A stretch of DNA of 28,658 bases from Phyllobacteriaceae bacterium (GCA_012799265.1 JAAZLP010000415.1:1-28658), one strand, 5' to 3'; counted from the first letter of the stretch, positions 8,566 through 17,105 are shown. Notes: generated by a model from the sequence alone, not told the origin. A program made the numbers and translations.

Positions 8566-9541
8566 AACTGTCACCGTTATCGGGGCCGGCGCCTGGGGCA
8601 CGGCGCTGGCACAGGCCGCTGCCATGGCCGGTCGTCAGGTGTCGCTCGTTGTGCGCACCGAGGAGCACGCCGATCTCATCAACACGACGCGGCAGAACGA
8701 TGCTGCCCTGCCGGGGCAGAAGCTGCTCGACAATCTTGTCGCCGTGCCGCGCTTCACCGGCGCCGATATTGTCATTCTTGCCGTTCCCGCTCAGGCGACG
8801 CGCACCGTCCTCACCGATATAGAGCCAGGCCTGCTTGCTGGTCGCCCAGTCGTGTTGTCCGCCAAGGGTCTTGAAGCCGGTACGCTGGCGCGCCAGAGCG
8901 AAATTCTCGCCGACATGGCATCGGATGCCGTGCCCTATGTTCTCTCCGGCCCCAGCTTTGCGGCCGACGTCGCGGCAGGTCGCCCCACCGCGGTGACCCT
9001 GGCAGGTGATGATGCCGACGCCACCTCGGCCCTCGCGGCTGCGTTGGCTGGCCCAACCTTCCGCCCCTATGCCGCCGATGACCGGATCGGCGTCGAAATC
9101 GCGGGGGCGCTCAAAAATGTCTATGCGCTGGCCTGTGGTGCCGTCGAAGGCGCAGAGCTTGGAGCCTCTGCTCGTGCCGCGCTGATCGCCCGTGGCTATG
9201 CCGAGATGGCGCGCATGGTGACCGCCATGGGTGGTTCGGCCCATACGCTGACCGGTCTTGCCGGCCTCGGTGACCTTACGCTCACCTGCACCTCGACACA
9301 GTCGCGCAATTACCAGTTCGGCATGGCGCTCGGCGCCGGTCGTCGCACTGCCGATATTCTCGCCAGCGGCGCCAAGCTCGCCGAAGGCGTCGCCACCGCG
9401 CCTGTTGCTGCCGCGCTCGCCAAAAGCCTTGGCGTCGATGCGCCGCTCATCGACGCGGTGGACGCCGTGGTCGCGGGCACATCCGATATTGCCAATATTG
9501 TTGCCGGGCTCATGTCCCGGCCGCTCAAGAGGGAACACTGA
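8549..9541 (+). CDS. gpsA: Glycerol-3-phosphate dehydrogenase [NAD(P)+]
   Basis: GpsA reduces dihydroxyacetone phosphate to sn-glycerol 3-phosphate, the backbone for phospholipids. The 330-residue protein starts with the Rossmann motif VTVIGAGAWGTALAQ. It then has VLSAKGLE, YVLSGPSFAADVAAG, the substrate-site GALKNVYALACG with the conserved lysine, and the C-terminal GLAGLGDLTLTCTS and SRNYQFG signatures. ATG at 8549 and ATG at 8555 are both possible; either overlaps the end of tsaD, indicating coupled translation. It is the second gene of tsaD-gpsA-yciI-EVE. Confidence 0.96.
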   Translation: MPMSLETVTVIGAGAWGTALAQAAAMAGRQVSLVVRTEEHADLINTTRQNDAALPGQKLLDNLVAVPRFTGADIVILAVPAQATRTVLTDIEPGLLAGRPVVLSAKGLEAGTLARQSEILADMASDAVPYVLSGPSFAADVAAGRPTAVTLAGDDADATSALAAALAGPTFRPYAADDRIGVEIAGALKNVYALACGAVEGAELGASARAALIARGYAEMARMVTAMGGSAHTLTGLAGLGDLTLTCTSTQSRNYQFGMALGAGRRTADILASGAKLAEGVATAPVAAALAKSLGVDAPLIDAVDAVVAGTSDIANIVAGLMSRPLKREH

Positions 9542-9542
9542 A

Positions 9543-9836
9543 ATGCTTTTTGCCATGATCGCCAAGGACGCGCCGGACGCGCTGCAGCTGCGTCTCGACA
9601 CCCGCCCGGTTCATCTCGACCACCTCAATTCGCTGGGCAAGAAGCTGGTTCTTGCCGGCGCGCTGCTCGACGATGAAGAAAAGCCGGAAGGCTCGATCGT
9701 CATTTTTGACGCGGAAAATCTCGAAGAAGCCAAGTCGCTTGCGGCTGCGGATCCCTTCGTCGCTGCCGGCGTTTTCGCCAGCTACGAGGTCAAGCGCTGG
9801 CGCGTGGCCATCAACACGACCGGCATCGAGATCTGA
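9543..9836 (+). CDS. YciI family protein
   Basis: This 97-residue protein begins MLFAMIAKDAPDALQLRLDTRP and continues HLDHLNSLGKKLVLAGALLDD, the ferredoxin-like (dimeric alpha-beta barrel) YciI fold with its conserved histidine in RPVHLDHL. The ending PFVAAGVFASYEVKRWR is also typical. The biochemical role of YciI proteins is not settled; a catalytic His-Asp pair has been suggested for the family. The ATG lies one base after the gpsA stop, and the EVE gene follows 2 bp later, so all are in one transcript. The longer in-frame reading upstream runs through gpsA and is not real. Confidence 0.88.
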   Translation: MLFAMIAKDAPDALQLRLDTRPVHLDHLNSLGKKLVLAGALLDDEEKPEGSIVIFDAENLEEAKSLAAADPFVAAGVFASYEVKRWRVAINTTGIEI

Positions 9837-9838
9837 CC

Positions 9839-10273
9839 ATGGCCAAGTGGCTGATGAAATCCGAACCTGACGTCTTTTCCTTCGACGATCTGGTGGCCGT
9901 CACCGCCGAGGGCGAGGCCGAGGAATGGCATGGCGTGCGCAATTACGCTGCCCGCAACAATATGCGCGCCATGGCAGTGGGCGACGAGGCCTTCTTCTAT
10001 CATTCCAATATCGGCAAGGAGATCGTCGGCATCATGAAGACCGTCGTTCCGGCCCATCCGGATTCGACAGCCGATCTCAATGCCAAGGGCGAAGTGGTCT
10101 GGGAATGCGTCGACGTTCAGTCGGTCAAACCCTTCCCGCGGCCCGTCACGCTGGCCGAAATCAAGGCCACCGAAGCCCTCGCCAATATGGAGCTGATCAA
10201 GCTTTCCCGGCTGTCGGTCTCGAAGGTTTCGGACGAGGAATGGGATCTGCTTTGTCGGATGGGTGGCTTGTAA
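9839..10273 (+). CDS. EVE domain protein
   Basis: The 144-residue product is a single EVE domain, related to the human thymocyte nuclear protein 1 and structurally to PUA and YTH domains. It opens with WLMKSEPDVFSFDDL and has the characteristic WHGVRNYAARNNMRAMAVGDEAFFYHSN. The aromatic pocket residues (W, F, Y) that hold modified bases in relatives are present. EVE proteins bind modified nucleotides in DNA or RNA; the ligand here is unknown. Its position after tsaD is suggestive of an RNA-modification link, but that is inference. It is the last gene of the tsaD operon and is followed by a palindromic repeat element. Confidence 0.9.
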   Translation: MAKWLMKSEPDVFSFDDLVAVTAEGEAEEWHGVRNYAARNNMRAMAVGDEAFFYHSNIGKEIVGIMKTVVPAHPDSTADLNAKGEVVWECVDVQSVKPFPRPVTLAEIKATEALANMELIKLSRLSVSKVSDEEWDLLCRMGGL

Positions 10274-10283
10274 CCGTCCCATG

Positions 10284-10340
10284 GGGCAAATCGCTCCAGT
10301 GGAGCGATTTGAGGTTACAAGGCCCGTAGCGCTATGCGCG
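10284..10340 (+). repeat. 57-nt palindromic repeat, copy 1
   Basis: The core is a perfect inverted repeat at 10287-10311, with arms CAAATCGCTCCA and TGGAGCGATTTG around a single G. After a 6-nt variable part it continues CAAGGCC, three variable bases and AGCGCTATGCGCG. A second copy lies in opposite orientation at 21665-21721, and 50 of 57 positions agree by my count. This copy sits 10 bp after the EVE gene and before the end of ispZ, that is, between convergent genes. Read in one frame the element encodes GKSLQWSDL, but this copy meets a stop soon after. Confidence 0.85.
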
Positions 10341-10383
10341 CAGGGCGGGCAAAGCCGTTGAGCGAACTAGGCTCGAAAACAAC

Positions 10384-11025
10384 CTAAGCCAGATCGCTGC
10401 CTGTCACCACAGGCGGCGTCGTCACCTTCTCATCGGCCGGGGCATATTTGTTGAGCAGCGGCAGCTGGGTCATCGAGAAGATGACGGTCAGCGGCATGAT
10501 CCCCCAGACCTTGAAGGCGACCCAGAAATCGGTGTCGAAATTGCGCCAGACGATCTCGTTGAGCACGCCGAGCACGACGAAGAAGAGGCCCCAGTTGAGC
10601 GTCAGCTTCCACCAGCCTTCGGGGCGAAGCTTATAGACGTCGCCAAAAACGTATTTCAGCAGCGACTGGCCGAAGACGAGGCCGCCCAGCAGCACCGAGG
10701 CAAAGAGCGCATTGGTGATGGTGGGCTTCATCTTGATGAAGGTGTCGTCCTGCAGCCAGAGCGTCAGGCCGCCAAAGACCAGCACGACGACGCCCGTTAC
10801 CAGCGGCATGACGGCGATCTTTTTGAGAATCAGCCAAGACGCCAGCAGCGAGATCACCATCGCGCCCATGAACCAGGCGGTGGCGACGAAAATGTCGGTC
10901 CGACCGTTCATGATGAAGAAAACGACCAGCGGGCCAAGCTCAAGCCCGAGCTTGATCAGCTGCGGACGCAGTTCGTCCCAATTGGCTTCGGGTTCGGCAG
11001 TCTTTTCGGTCATCTTGTCTTCCAT
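10384..11025 (-). CDS. ispZ: Septation protein A / IspZ (YciB) inner-membrane protein
   Basis: About 213 residues with a short charged N-terminus and five to six hydrophobic segments. Family landmarks are LGPLVVFFIMN near the start, KPTITNALFASVLLGGL, WWKLTLNWGLFF, NEIVWRNFDTDFWVAFKVWG and FSMTQLPLL. YciB/IspZ proteins act in the inner membrane in cell-envelope synthesis and septation; the mechanism is unclear. Several starts are in frame. I chose the ATG at 11025 (AGGA just upstream), but the ATG at 11013 (MTEKTAEPEAN, preceded by GGAAG) is equally good, and the longer TTG form from 11082 is unlikely. It ends the dapF-mtaB-ftsY-ispZ run, with a 95-bp gap after ftsY. Confidence 0.88.
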   Translation of the reverse strand: MEDKMTEKTAEPEANWDELRPQLIKLGLELGPLVVFFIMNGRTDIFVATAWFMGAMVISLLASWLILKKIAVMPLVTGVVVLVFGGLTLWLQDDTFIKMKPTITNALFASVLLGGLVFGQSLLKYVFGDVYKLRPEGWWKLTLNWGLFFVVLGVLNEIVWRNFDTDFWVAFKVWGIMPLTVIFSMTQLPLLNKYAPADEKVTTPPVVTGSDLA

Positions 11026-11120
11026 GGCGTCCTGCCAATGTGCGGGCATGAGCGCATCGTTGCAAGCCGCAATAGGCTGCAAGAATGGTCAGATTTTGTC
11101 TTTCCCATCGCCTATTAGGC

Positions 11121-12416
11121 TTAGTCCTGCCCGGCGATGGCGCGGGCAAAGTCTTTTGCCTCAAAGGGTTCGAGATCGGCCACGCCTTCGCCGACGCCGA
11201 TGAAATGCACCGGCAGGCCGAACTGTTTAGCAATGGCAACGAGAATGCCGCCGCGCGCCGTGCCATCCAGCTTGGTCATGACAAGGCCAGTCACACCAGC
11301 CCTTTTGCCGAAGATTTCGACCTGTTTCAGCGCGTTCTGCCCGGTCGTGGCGTCGAGCGTCAGCAGGGTTGCATGGGGGGCTTCCGGCTCAACTTTCTTG
11401 ATGACGCGGATGACCTTTTCGAGCTCGTTCATCAGCTCGTCGCGGTTCTGCAGGCGCCCGGCCGTATCGATGATCAAGATATCGCGACCTTCGGCCTTGG
11501 CCTGGGTCACGGCGTCGAAAGCAAGGCCCGAAGCATCGGCCCCGGCGGGCTTGGCGATCACAGGCGCGCCGGTGCGCTGACCCCAGACCTGGAGCTGCTC
11601 GATGGCGGCGGCGCGGAAGGTGTCACCGGCTGCCAGCATGACTGACTTGCCTTCGGCCGCAAACTTCTGCGCGAGCTTGCCGATGGTCGTCGTCTTGCCC
11701 GAGCCATTGACCCCGATCATCAGGATGATGAAGGGCTTTTTGCTCGTGTCGACCACAAGCGGCTGCGCCACAGGGCCCAAGACCTTTTCGACCTCTGTCG
11801 CCAGCACGGCGCGCACATCCTCCCCGCTAACATCGCGGTCAAAGCGGTCGCGGCGCAGGGTTTCGGTGATGGCAGTGGCCGTGTCGATGCCGAGATCGGC
11901 CTGGATCAGCACGTCTTCCAGCTCTTCCAGCGTTGCCGCATCAAGCTTGCGCTTGGTGAAGACCGAGGTGATCGAGCTGGTGAGATTGTCCGACGAGCGC
12001 TTGAGCCCCGACGCGAGCCGCGCAAACCAGCCCTGACGCGGCGCCTCGGGTTGAAGAGGCGTCGCGACAGACTGCGGCGGCGCTGCCAGCTGATCTTCCA
12101 CGTCCTCGATATACTCAGGCGTCGTCTCCGGCGGGCCGGGCGGGGGCAGATCTTCGACGACTGGTGCCGGTTCCGGCTCTGGCTGAGTTTCAGGCTCGGC
12201 AACAGGCTTGGGCTCAGGTGCTGGAATAGGTTCCAGCTCGGGCTCAGGCGCCGGTGCTGGCTCGGGCACAGGTTCAGGTGCCGGTGGCACAGCTTCCGGG
12301 GTCAGCGGGATCGGCTCGACCGGTGCTTCGGGCTCTGCCTCGGGCGGCGCAGGCGAGGGTGCCGGCTGATGGCCGCCAAAAAGGCGCTGGAAAAAGCCCG
12401 GTTTTTTCTCGGTCAT
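11121..12416 (-). CDS. ftsY: Signal recognition particle receptor FtsY
   Basis: FtsY docks ribosome-SRP complexes at the inner membrane by pairing its GTPase with that of Ffh. The 431-residue protein has an amphipathic KKPGFFQRLFGG at the very start, a Pro/Glu-rich acidic A domain (about 18-125), a second amphipathic WFARLASGLKRS at 130-141, then the NG domain. GTPase motifs are GVNGSGKTTTIGKL (235-248), DTFRAAAIEQL, DTAGRLQNRDELM and TKLDGTARGG. Both the N-terminal and the NG-proximal amphipathic helices fit the known lipid-binding mode of the family. The A domain is built of PEP-type imperfect repeats and is probably disordered. It lies 16 bp downstream of mtaB. Confidence 0.97.
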   Translation of the reverse strand: MTEKKPGFFQRLFGGHQPAPSPAPPEAEPEAPVEPIPLTPEAVPPAPEPVPEPAPAPEPELEPIPAPEPKPVAEPETQPEPEPAPVVEDLPPPGPPETTPEYIEDVEDQLAAPPQSVATPLQPEAPRQGWFARLASGLKRSSDNLTSSITSVFTKRKLDAATLEELEDVLIQADLGIDTATAITETLRRDRFDRDVSGEDVRAVLATEVEKVLGPVAQPLVVDTSKKPFIILMIGVNGSGKTTTIGKLAQKFAAEGKSVMLAAGDTFRAAAIEQLQVWGQRTGAPVIAKPAGADASGLAFDAVTQAKAEGRDILIIDTAGRLQNRDELMNELEKVIRVIKKVEPEAPHATLLTLDATTGQNALKQVEIFGKRAGVTGLVMTKLDGTARGGILVAIAKQFGLPVHFIGVGEGVADLEPFEAKDFARAIAGQD

Positions 12417-12432
12417 TCGTCGTCCTTAAAAT

Positions 12433-13695
12433 TCACGCCGCAGCGCGCAGGGGCTCGCCCACCAGTCCATTGGCGTCAAATCCGGTGACCTGCATCGTCA
12501 GCAGAGTACCCGGCTCAGCATCGGCAACGCCAACCGGAATGAAGTGCTCCGTCCGGCCAATGCCACCGCGTTCCACCAGCACGGATTCGATCGCCCCGAT
12601 ACGCGTGGCGCAGAGCGCCGCAAACTGTTTCTCACCGGCCGCACGCAGCAATGCCGCCCGCTTTTTTGCAGTGCCCTTGTCCACCTGTGGCATGCGCGCT
12701 GCCGGTGTGCCCGGCCGGGGGGAATAGGGGAAGGCGTGGATATAGGTGAGATTCGCTTCCGTGATGAAGGAGAGCGAATTGGCAAACATCGCATCGGTTT
12801 CGGTGGGAAAACCGGCGATGATATCAGCACCAAAAACCATATCGGGGCGCAAGGCGCGCAGCCGCGCGATCACCCCCAGCGCGTCCTCGCGCAGATGCCG
12901 GCGCTTCATGCGCTTCAGGATGAGATCATCGCCCGATTGCAGCGAGAGATGGAGATGCGGCATCAGCCTTTTATCACTCACCGCCTCGTAGAGCGCCGGA
13001 TCGGCCTCGATGCTATCGATGGACGAAATGCGCAGACGCGGCAGGTCCGGGACATGCTTCAGGATCGCCTGAACCAGTGTCCCCAGGCTCGGCGCGCCCG
13101 GCAGGTCTGGACCATAGGAGGTGATGTCGACCCCGGTCAGCACCACTTCGGCATGGCCATTGGCGACGAGCTTCTTGATCTGGTCAACGACGAGGCCCAT
13201 CGGCACCGAGCGCGAAGGTCCGCGTCCAAAGGGAATGATGCAGAAAGTGCAGCGGTGGTCGCAACCGTTCTGCACCTGCACGAAGGCGCGGGTATGGTTG
13301 TCCATGCCTTCGATCAGGTGCCCCGCGGTTTCCCGCACGCTCATGATGTCGTTTACCTGCACCTTGTCATTGAGCGGCGCGCCAAACACCATGGGCCGGT
13401 AGCTTTCGGCCTTGAGCTTGTCATTATTGCCGATGACGAGGTCGACCTCGTCCATGTCGCCAAAGCTGCGCGCCTCGGTCTGGGCGGCGCAGCCGGTGAC
13501 GATGATGCGGGCCGTTGGATTGTCGCGGCGGGCCTTGCGCACGGCTTGTTTCGCCTGTTTCACCGCCTCAGCAGTGACGGCGCAGGTGTTGACGATGATG
13601 GCATTGTCGAGCCCGGCCTTTTCGGCCTCGGCCTTCATCACCGCACCTTCATAGGCATTGAGGCGACAGCCGAATGTCAGCGTCTCGATCGCCAT
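12433..13695 (-). CDS. mtaB: tRNA (N6-threonylcarbamoyladenosine(37)-C2)-methylthiotransferase MtaB
   Basis: MtaB is a radical-SAM enzyme that turns t6A37 into ms2t6A37. The 420-residue protein has the N-terminal MTTase domain with cysteines C10 (FGCRLN), C38 (NTCAVT) and C69 (TGCAAQ) for the auxiliary cluster. The radical-SAM triad is C145, C149 and C152 in NGCDHRCTFCIIPFGRG, and a TRAM domain ends the protein. NTCAVTAEAVKQAKQAVRKARR is MtaB-like rather than MiaB-like. The ATG at 13695 overlaps the dapF stop codon (TGATG); the longer frame with an extra 18 residues lies within dapF and is rejected. Its substrate is the product of the TsaD pathway, encoded nearby. Confidence 0.94.
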   Translation of the reverse strand: MAIETLTFGCRLNAYEGAVMKAEAEKAGLDNAIIVNTCAVTAEAVKQAKQAVRKARRDNPTARIIVTGCAAQTEARSFGDMDEVDLVIGNNDKLKAESYRPMVFGAPLNDKVQVNDIMSVRETAGHLIEGMDNHTRAFVQVQNGCDHRCTFCIIPFGRGPSRSVPMGLVVDQIKKLVANGHAEVVLTGVDITSYGPDLPGAPSLGTLVQAILKHVPDLPRLRISSIDSIEADPALYEAVSDKRLMPHLHLSLQSGDDLILKRMKRRHLREDALGVIARLRALRPDMVFGADIIAGFPTETDAMFANSLSFITEANLTYIHAFPYSPRPGTPAARMPQVDKGTAKKRAALLRAAGEKQFAALCATRIGAIESVLVERGGIGRTEHFIPVGVADAEPGTLLTMQVTGFDANGLVGEPLRAAA

Positions 13696-14564
13696 CAGGC
13701 GGCCTCGCGCGTCCAGGCGCCTGTTGCCGGATTGAGCATGCCACGCCACTCGAACTCGGCCGGGCCGGTGAGGGTCACATGGTCATTGTCGAGCCATTCA
13801 ACGATGAGATCGCCGCCGGGCACGGTGACGGTCGCCTTGCGGCCCGTGCGCCGCGTACGCGCCGCATTGACCAGGGCTGCACAGGCAGCGGTGCCACAGG
13901 CTTCCGTCAGCCCGGCGCCGCGTTCCCAGGTGCGCAGGATGATCTTGTCCTGCGTGACCACATTGGCGATGGAAATATTGGCGCGCTCGGGAAAGAGCGG
14001 GTGGTTTTCGAGGAGCGGCCCGAAGCGATCCAGCGCATAGGACCAGACATCGTCCCTGACCCAGAAGGTCGCGTGCGGATTGCCGATCGACATCACCGAT
14101 GGCGAATGCAGCACGGGCGCGTCGATTGGCCCGATCTGCAGCTCAACCTGCCGCGTGTCGGCAAATTCCTCGTTGAGCGGAATGTCGTACCAGGCGAATT
14201 TCGGCGTGCCCATGTCGACGGTGATCAGCCCGTCCTCGGCCTCTTCGCCGAAAAGAATGCCGGCCACGGTTTCAAAGGTGAAGCGCTGGCGGCCCTGTTC
14301 GGCGCTCAGCGTCTGCACAACGCAGCGCATGCCATTGCCGCATGCCTGGGCGCGGGAGCCGTCGGAATTGATGATCTCGATATAGTTCACGTTACCTGAA
14401 GTGCGCGGATCATGGATGGCCATGATCTGGTCGAACCTGGTTTCCGGGCGCGCATTGATGGCAATGGCGGCTTCCGGGGTGATGCGCGCGCTCGAGCCGC
14501 GCATGTCGGCGACGATGATCTGGTTGCCCAGCCCGTTCATCTTCAAAAAGGGGACGTCGCTCAA
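13695..14564 (-). CDS. dapF: Diaminopimelate epimerase
   Basis: DapF interconverts LL- and meso-diaminopimelate, the precursor of lysine and of peptidoglycan cross-links. The protein starts VPFLKMNGLGNQIIVAD. It has both catalytic cysteines, one in ACGNGMRC and one in EACGTAACA, plus the phosphate-binding IGNPHATFWV and MGTPKF motifs. No ATG precedes LKMNGLGNQ, so a rare start is needed. I place it at the TTG at 14564 (GGA 9 nt upstream), giving 289 residues; the TTGs at 14573 and 14615 are alternatives. The usual family motif is GNDF or GNE; NQ here is a mild deviation. It is the first gene of the dapF-mtaB-ftsY-ispZ operon. Confidence 0.93.
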   Translation of the reverse strand: MSDVPFLKMNGLGNQIIVADMRGSSARITPEAAIAINARPETRFDQIMAIHDPRTSGNVNYIEIINSDGSRAQACGNGMRCVVQTLSAEQGRQRFTFETVAGILFGEEAEDGLITVDMGTPKFAWYDIPLNEEFADTRQVELQIGPIDAPVLHSPSVMSIGNPHATFWVRDDVWSYALDRFGPLLENHPLFPERANISIANVVTQDKIILRTWERGAGLTEACGTAACAALVNAARTRRTGRKATVTVPGGDLIVEWLDNDHVTLTGPAEFEWRGMLNPATGAWTREAA

Positions 14565-14728
14565 GACGGTCAATCCAGCTTGGTAATGGTTTCTATATGG
14601 CGGATGCGGGGGCAAATTGCCATAGCGGGGCTTGATGCAGATTTAACCCCTCTTAACCAGGGGCGGAAGTTCCTCTGCTGGCGGTAAGTTTTCAAACGCT
14701 ATCCCCATGATATACCGGGTCAATCCTT

Positions 14729-14733
14729 GGAGG
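14729..14733 (+). promoter_or_regulatory. Shine-Dalgarno GGAGG fixing the start of the 14743 gene
   Basis: GGAGG lies 9 nt before a GTG at 14743, whereas the longer frame from ATG 14707 has no ribosome-binding site. The rest of the 178-bp gap back to dapF contains a CCCCT/AGGGG hairpin around 14647-14663 and AT-rich sequence, but no promoter that I can assign. Confidence 0.7.
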
Positions 14734-14742
14734 ATCGGCTTA

Positions 14743-15936
14743 GTGCTCGAGCGTCAGCAAGAACAGGATCCGTCGGCTCGCCGCGCCGTCCCGGCTGGCA
14801 TCCGCATGGTCGTGCTCGACCGGGCCGGTATTGTGTCGCTCCCTGCCGAACAGTGGGACCGGCTGGCCCATGAGGTGCTGGTCGAAAACCCGTTCCATGA
14901 CCGCATCCAGGTGCTCGCCGCGCTCCAGACCATCGACCGGAAGAAGGCGGTGAAGGCCCTCGCCTTTTATGCCGGGGAGGAACTGGTCGGGCTCTTTCTC
15001 TATCAGAAGCGCAGCAAGGTGCCGTCTCCGCTGCCGGTCGCCAACATTTTTCATAATGACTACCTGGTCCATGCCTTGCCGCTGATCCATCGCGACCATG
15101 TCAAACCGGTCGTTGAGGCCTGGGTCCGGGCGGTGCAGTCTGGCGCTGCGCTGGGCCTCTGGGCCTTCGCCGACGTCGACACGACCTCGCCGGTAATGCG
15201 CCTGATCGAAGCACAGGCCAAAGCGACGGGGCTGACCATGACCTCGGTCCTCCCCTATGAGCGCGCCTTTCTGACACGTCTCGACGGCGGCTTTGACGCC
15301 CATCTCAACCAGGTGCTGTCAAAGAACCGGCTCAAGGATGTGCGGCGCACCATGCGGCGCCTCGGGGAAGTCGGCCAGATCAGCCTTGAGTTCGCCGAAG
15401 AACCGGCGCTCTATCAGCAGCGGCTCGAAGAATTCCTCGCGCTCGAACATGCCGGCTGGAAGGGCGAGATGGGGACCTCATTCCTCTCCCATCCCGAAGA
15501 TGCCGCTTTTGCTCGCGCCGCCTATGCGCCGGGCCTCTCATCGATGGCGAGCCTGCTGCTCGACGGCAAGCCGATCGCCATGAAACTTTTCATCCAGACC
15601 GGCGACACGGCCTTCTCGCCCAAAATTGCCTATGACGAGAGCTACAAGAAGCTCGGGCCAGGCATGGCGCTTGAATATCTTCTCATCGAGGATTTTTACG
15701 CCAATCGCCGCTTTGAAGCCGTCGATGCCGCAGCGACGGCCGAAGGCCATTCGGCGCTCAACTTTTTCAATAACCAGAAGCCCATGGCGACCGTGATCCT
15801 TGGCCGCTCAGGCTGGCACGTGGCGTTGCTCGCCCGGCTCCATGATGCACGGCGGGCGCTGAAGGTCTGGGTGACGGCCCAAAAGGCGCGGCGCGCCGAA
15901 AAGGTGAGGCCTGCAACCGAGCCAGAAAAAGCCTAG
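14743..15936 (+). CDS. CelD/BcsL-like GNAT acyltransferase A
   Basis: The 397-residue protein matches the CelD-type (Acetyltransf_6) branch of GNAT enzymes, which has two tandem GNAT-like lobes. Supporting stretches are EQWDRLAHEVLVENPFHD near the start, a central basic KNRLKDVRRTMRRLGEVG, a conserved EFLALEHAGWKGEMGTSF and the C-terminal IAYDESYKKLGPGMALEYLLIEDF. Relatives are linked to exopolysaccharide and cellulose gene sets, but no such genes are near. It has no signal peptide or membrane segment. Its stop codon (15934-15936) overlaps the stop codon of the convergent gene, which belongs to the same family. Substrate unknown. Confidence 0.78.
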   Translation: MLERQQEQDPSARRAVPAGIRMVVLDRAGIVSLPAEQWDRLAHEVLVENPFHDRIQVLAALQTIDRKKAVKALAFYAGEELVGLFLYQKRSKVPSPLPVANIFHNDYLVHALPLIHRDHVKPVVEAWVRAVQSGAALGLWAFADVDTTSPVMRLIEAQAKATGLTMTSVLPYERAFLTRLDGGFDAHLNQVLSKNRLKDVRRTMRRLGEVGQISLEFAEEPALYQQRLEEFLALEHAGWKGEMGTSFLSHPEDAAFARAAYAPGLSSMASLLLDGKPIAMKLFIQTGDTAFSPKIAYDESYKKLGPGMALEYLLIEDFYANRRFEAVDAAATAEGHSALNFFNNQKPMATVILGRSGWHVALLARLHDARRALKVWVTAQKARRAEKVRPATEPEKA

Positions 15937-17105
15937 TCGGCGCTGGCCTTCCGGCCGCGTAGGCGGAAGAGGGTTTTCCGCACATTGGTGGCAAGCGTCC
16001 AGAGGCGCGGGTCCTGCTTTATGCGCCGCTTGATGGCGCCGCGCTGACGCAGGAGATGGGCGGCGGCGCGGCCCTTTGCCGTCAGCGGGAAAAATCCGTG
16101 ATAGGCGGCCTTCGGCTCGGTCCACTCTTTCTTATAGGCAAAGTCCCCCAGACCCAGGTCAAAGGTCTGGAAACCTGCCGAGACCAGTTCGTCCATGAGA
16201 TCGCTGATAAGGATGCCCATGAGGCTGAAGCGGCTGGCCGGACCACTGGTCGTGGAATTGATATAAAGCGAATAATGGTCTCCGGCGGTCGCGCCCCATA
16301 CGGTCGCGATGATCTCCTCGCCGCTCATCAGCGCGTGGCAGACGATCACCGGCCGCTCGGCACCGAAGCTGGCCTCGGCTGCTGACCGGAAAAAGGCGCG
16401 ATACATCGGGGTCGCAAAGACATTGTCGACGCCCATTTCGTCAAAACGCGCGCTGCGCTGCTCGAGAAAGGCCGCATGCGCCATTTCGAGGGTTTCAGCG
16501 TCATTGACCCGCACCAGGTGCACAGGCCCAAGGCTCTCTTCGAGGCGCCGCCGACCGCGGCGCAGATTGCCCCTGTGCTTGGCCGGGATGCGCGTATCGA
16601 CATAGGGCAGGGGTGTGCCACCGATCGTGGTCGTATAAAGATTGGATGCCCCCGGCGCGTGCGGCAGTCGCAACAGGGGATTGTCCCGCCCCGCCCAGCT
16701 TGCCGGCTGGTTCTGCACCAGGAGGAGATCGAACCCGCCCGCCTTCTCGGCCACAAGCGCAAAGATGGTTTCGAGCGCGTCGGCGTTTGGATCAAAGCCG
16801 GGCGCCAGCATCATCCAGTCGCTATTGGATTGCTCCGATCCCAGGAACCGCGCCCGCCGATAAAGGGGCATGTCCTCAATGATCAGCGGCAGCAGCGCCA
16901 CCGGCACATTGTCCTGCGCAATGAGGGCGATCACAATTCTGCCCTGCGGTTCGGCACCTGCCGCGACAAGGCCGCATAGCCAGTCAAAGCGCTGATAGGG
17001 GGTGAAGGTGGCGTGTTGCTCCAGCGCCCGCCAGGATGCTTCCGCAGCGGCCAGACTCTCAAAGATCGTGATGGCGAAAGGCGCAGCCTGGTTGTTTGTG
17101 GTCAT
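15933..17105 (-). CDS. CelD/BcsL-like GNAT acyltransferase B
   Basis: This 390-residue protein belongs to the same Acetyltransf_6 class as its convergent neighbour but is clearly diverged from it. Landmarks are a FESLAAAEASWRALEQHATFTPYQRFDWL opening, split as FESLAAAEASW and TPYQRFDWL; the basic central PAKHRGNLRRGRRRLEESLG; EMAHAAFLEQRSARF; and the C-terminal FDLGLGDFAYKKEWTEP, which is typical of the family. The tail is rich in Arg and Lys. The ATG at 17105 is followed by MTTNNQ. No ribosome-binding site is evident. Acceptor unknown; exopolysaccharide or lipid modification are guesses from family context. Confidence 0.76.
   Translation of the reverse strand: MTTNNQAAPFAITIFESLAAAEASWRALEQHATFTPYQRFDWLCGLVAAGAEPQGRIVIALIAQDNVPVALLPLIIEDMPLYRRARFLGSEQSNSDWMMLAPGFDPNADALETIFALVAEKAGGFDLLLVQNQPASWAGRDNPLLRLPHAPGASNLYTTTIGGTPLPYVDTRIPAKHRGNLRRGRRRLEESLGPVHLVRVNDAETLEMAHAAFLEQRSARFDEMGVDNVFATPMYRAFFRSAAEASFGAERPVIVCHALMSGEEIIATVWGATAGDHYSLYINSTTSGPASRFSLMGILISDLMDELVSAGFQTFDLGLGDFAYKKEWTEPKAAYHGFFPLTAKGRAAAHLLRQRGAIKRRIKQDPRLWTLATNVRKTLFRLRGRKASAD

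Noticed and set aside
12544..14040. A 498-codon plus-strand frame over mtaB and dapF
   Set aside because: It crosses two well-supported minus-strand genes and reads as His/Arg/Gly-rich noise.
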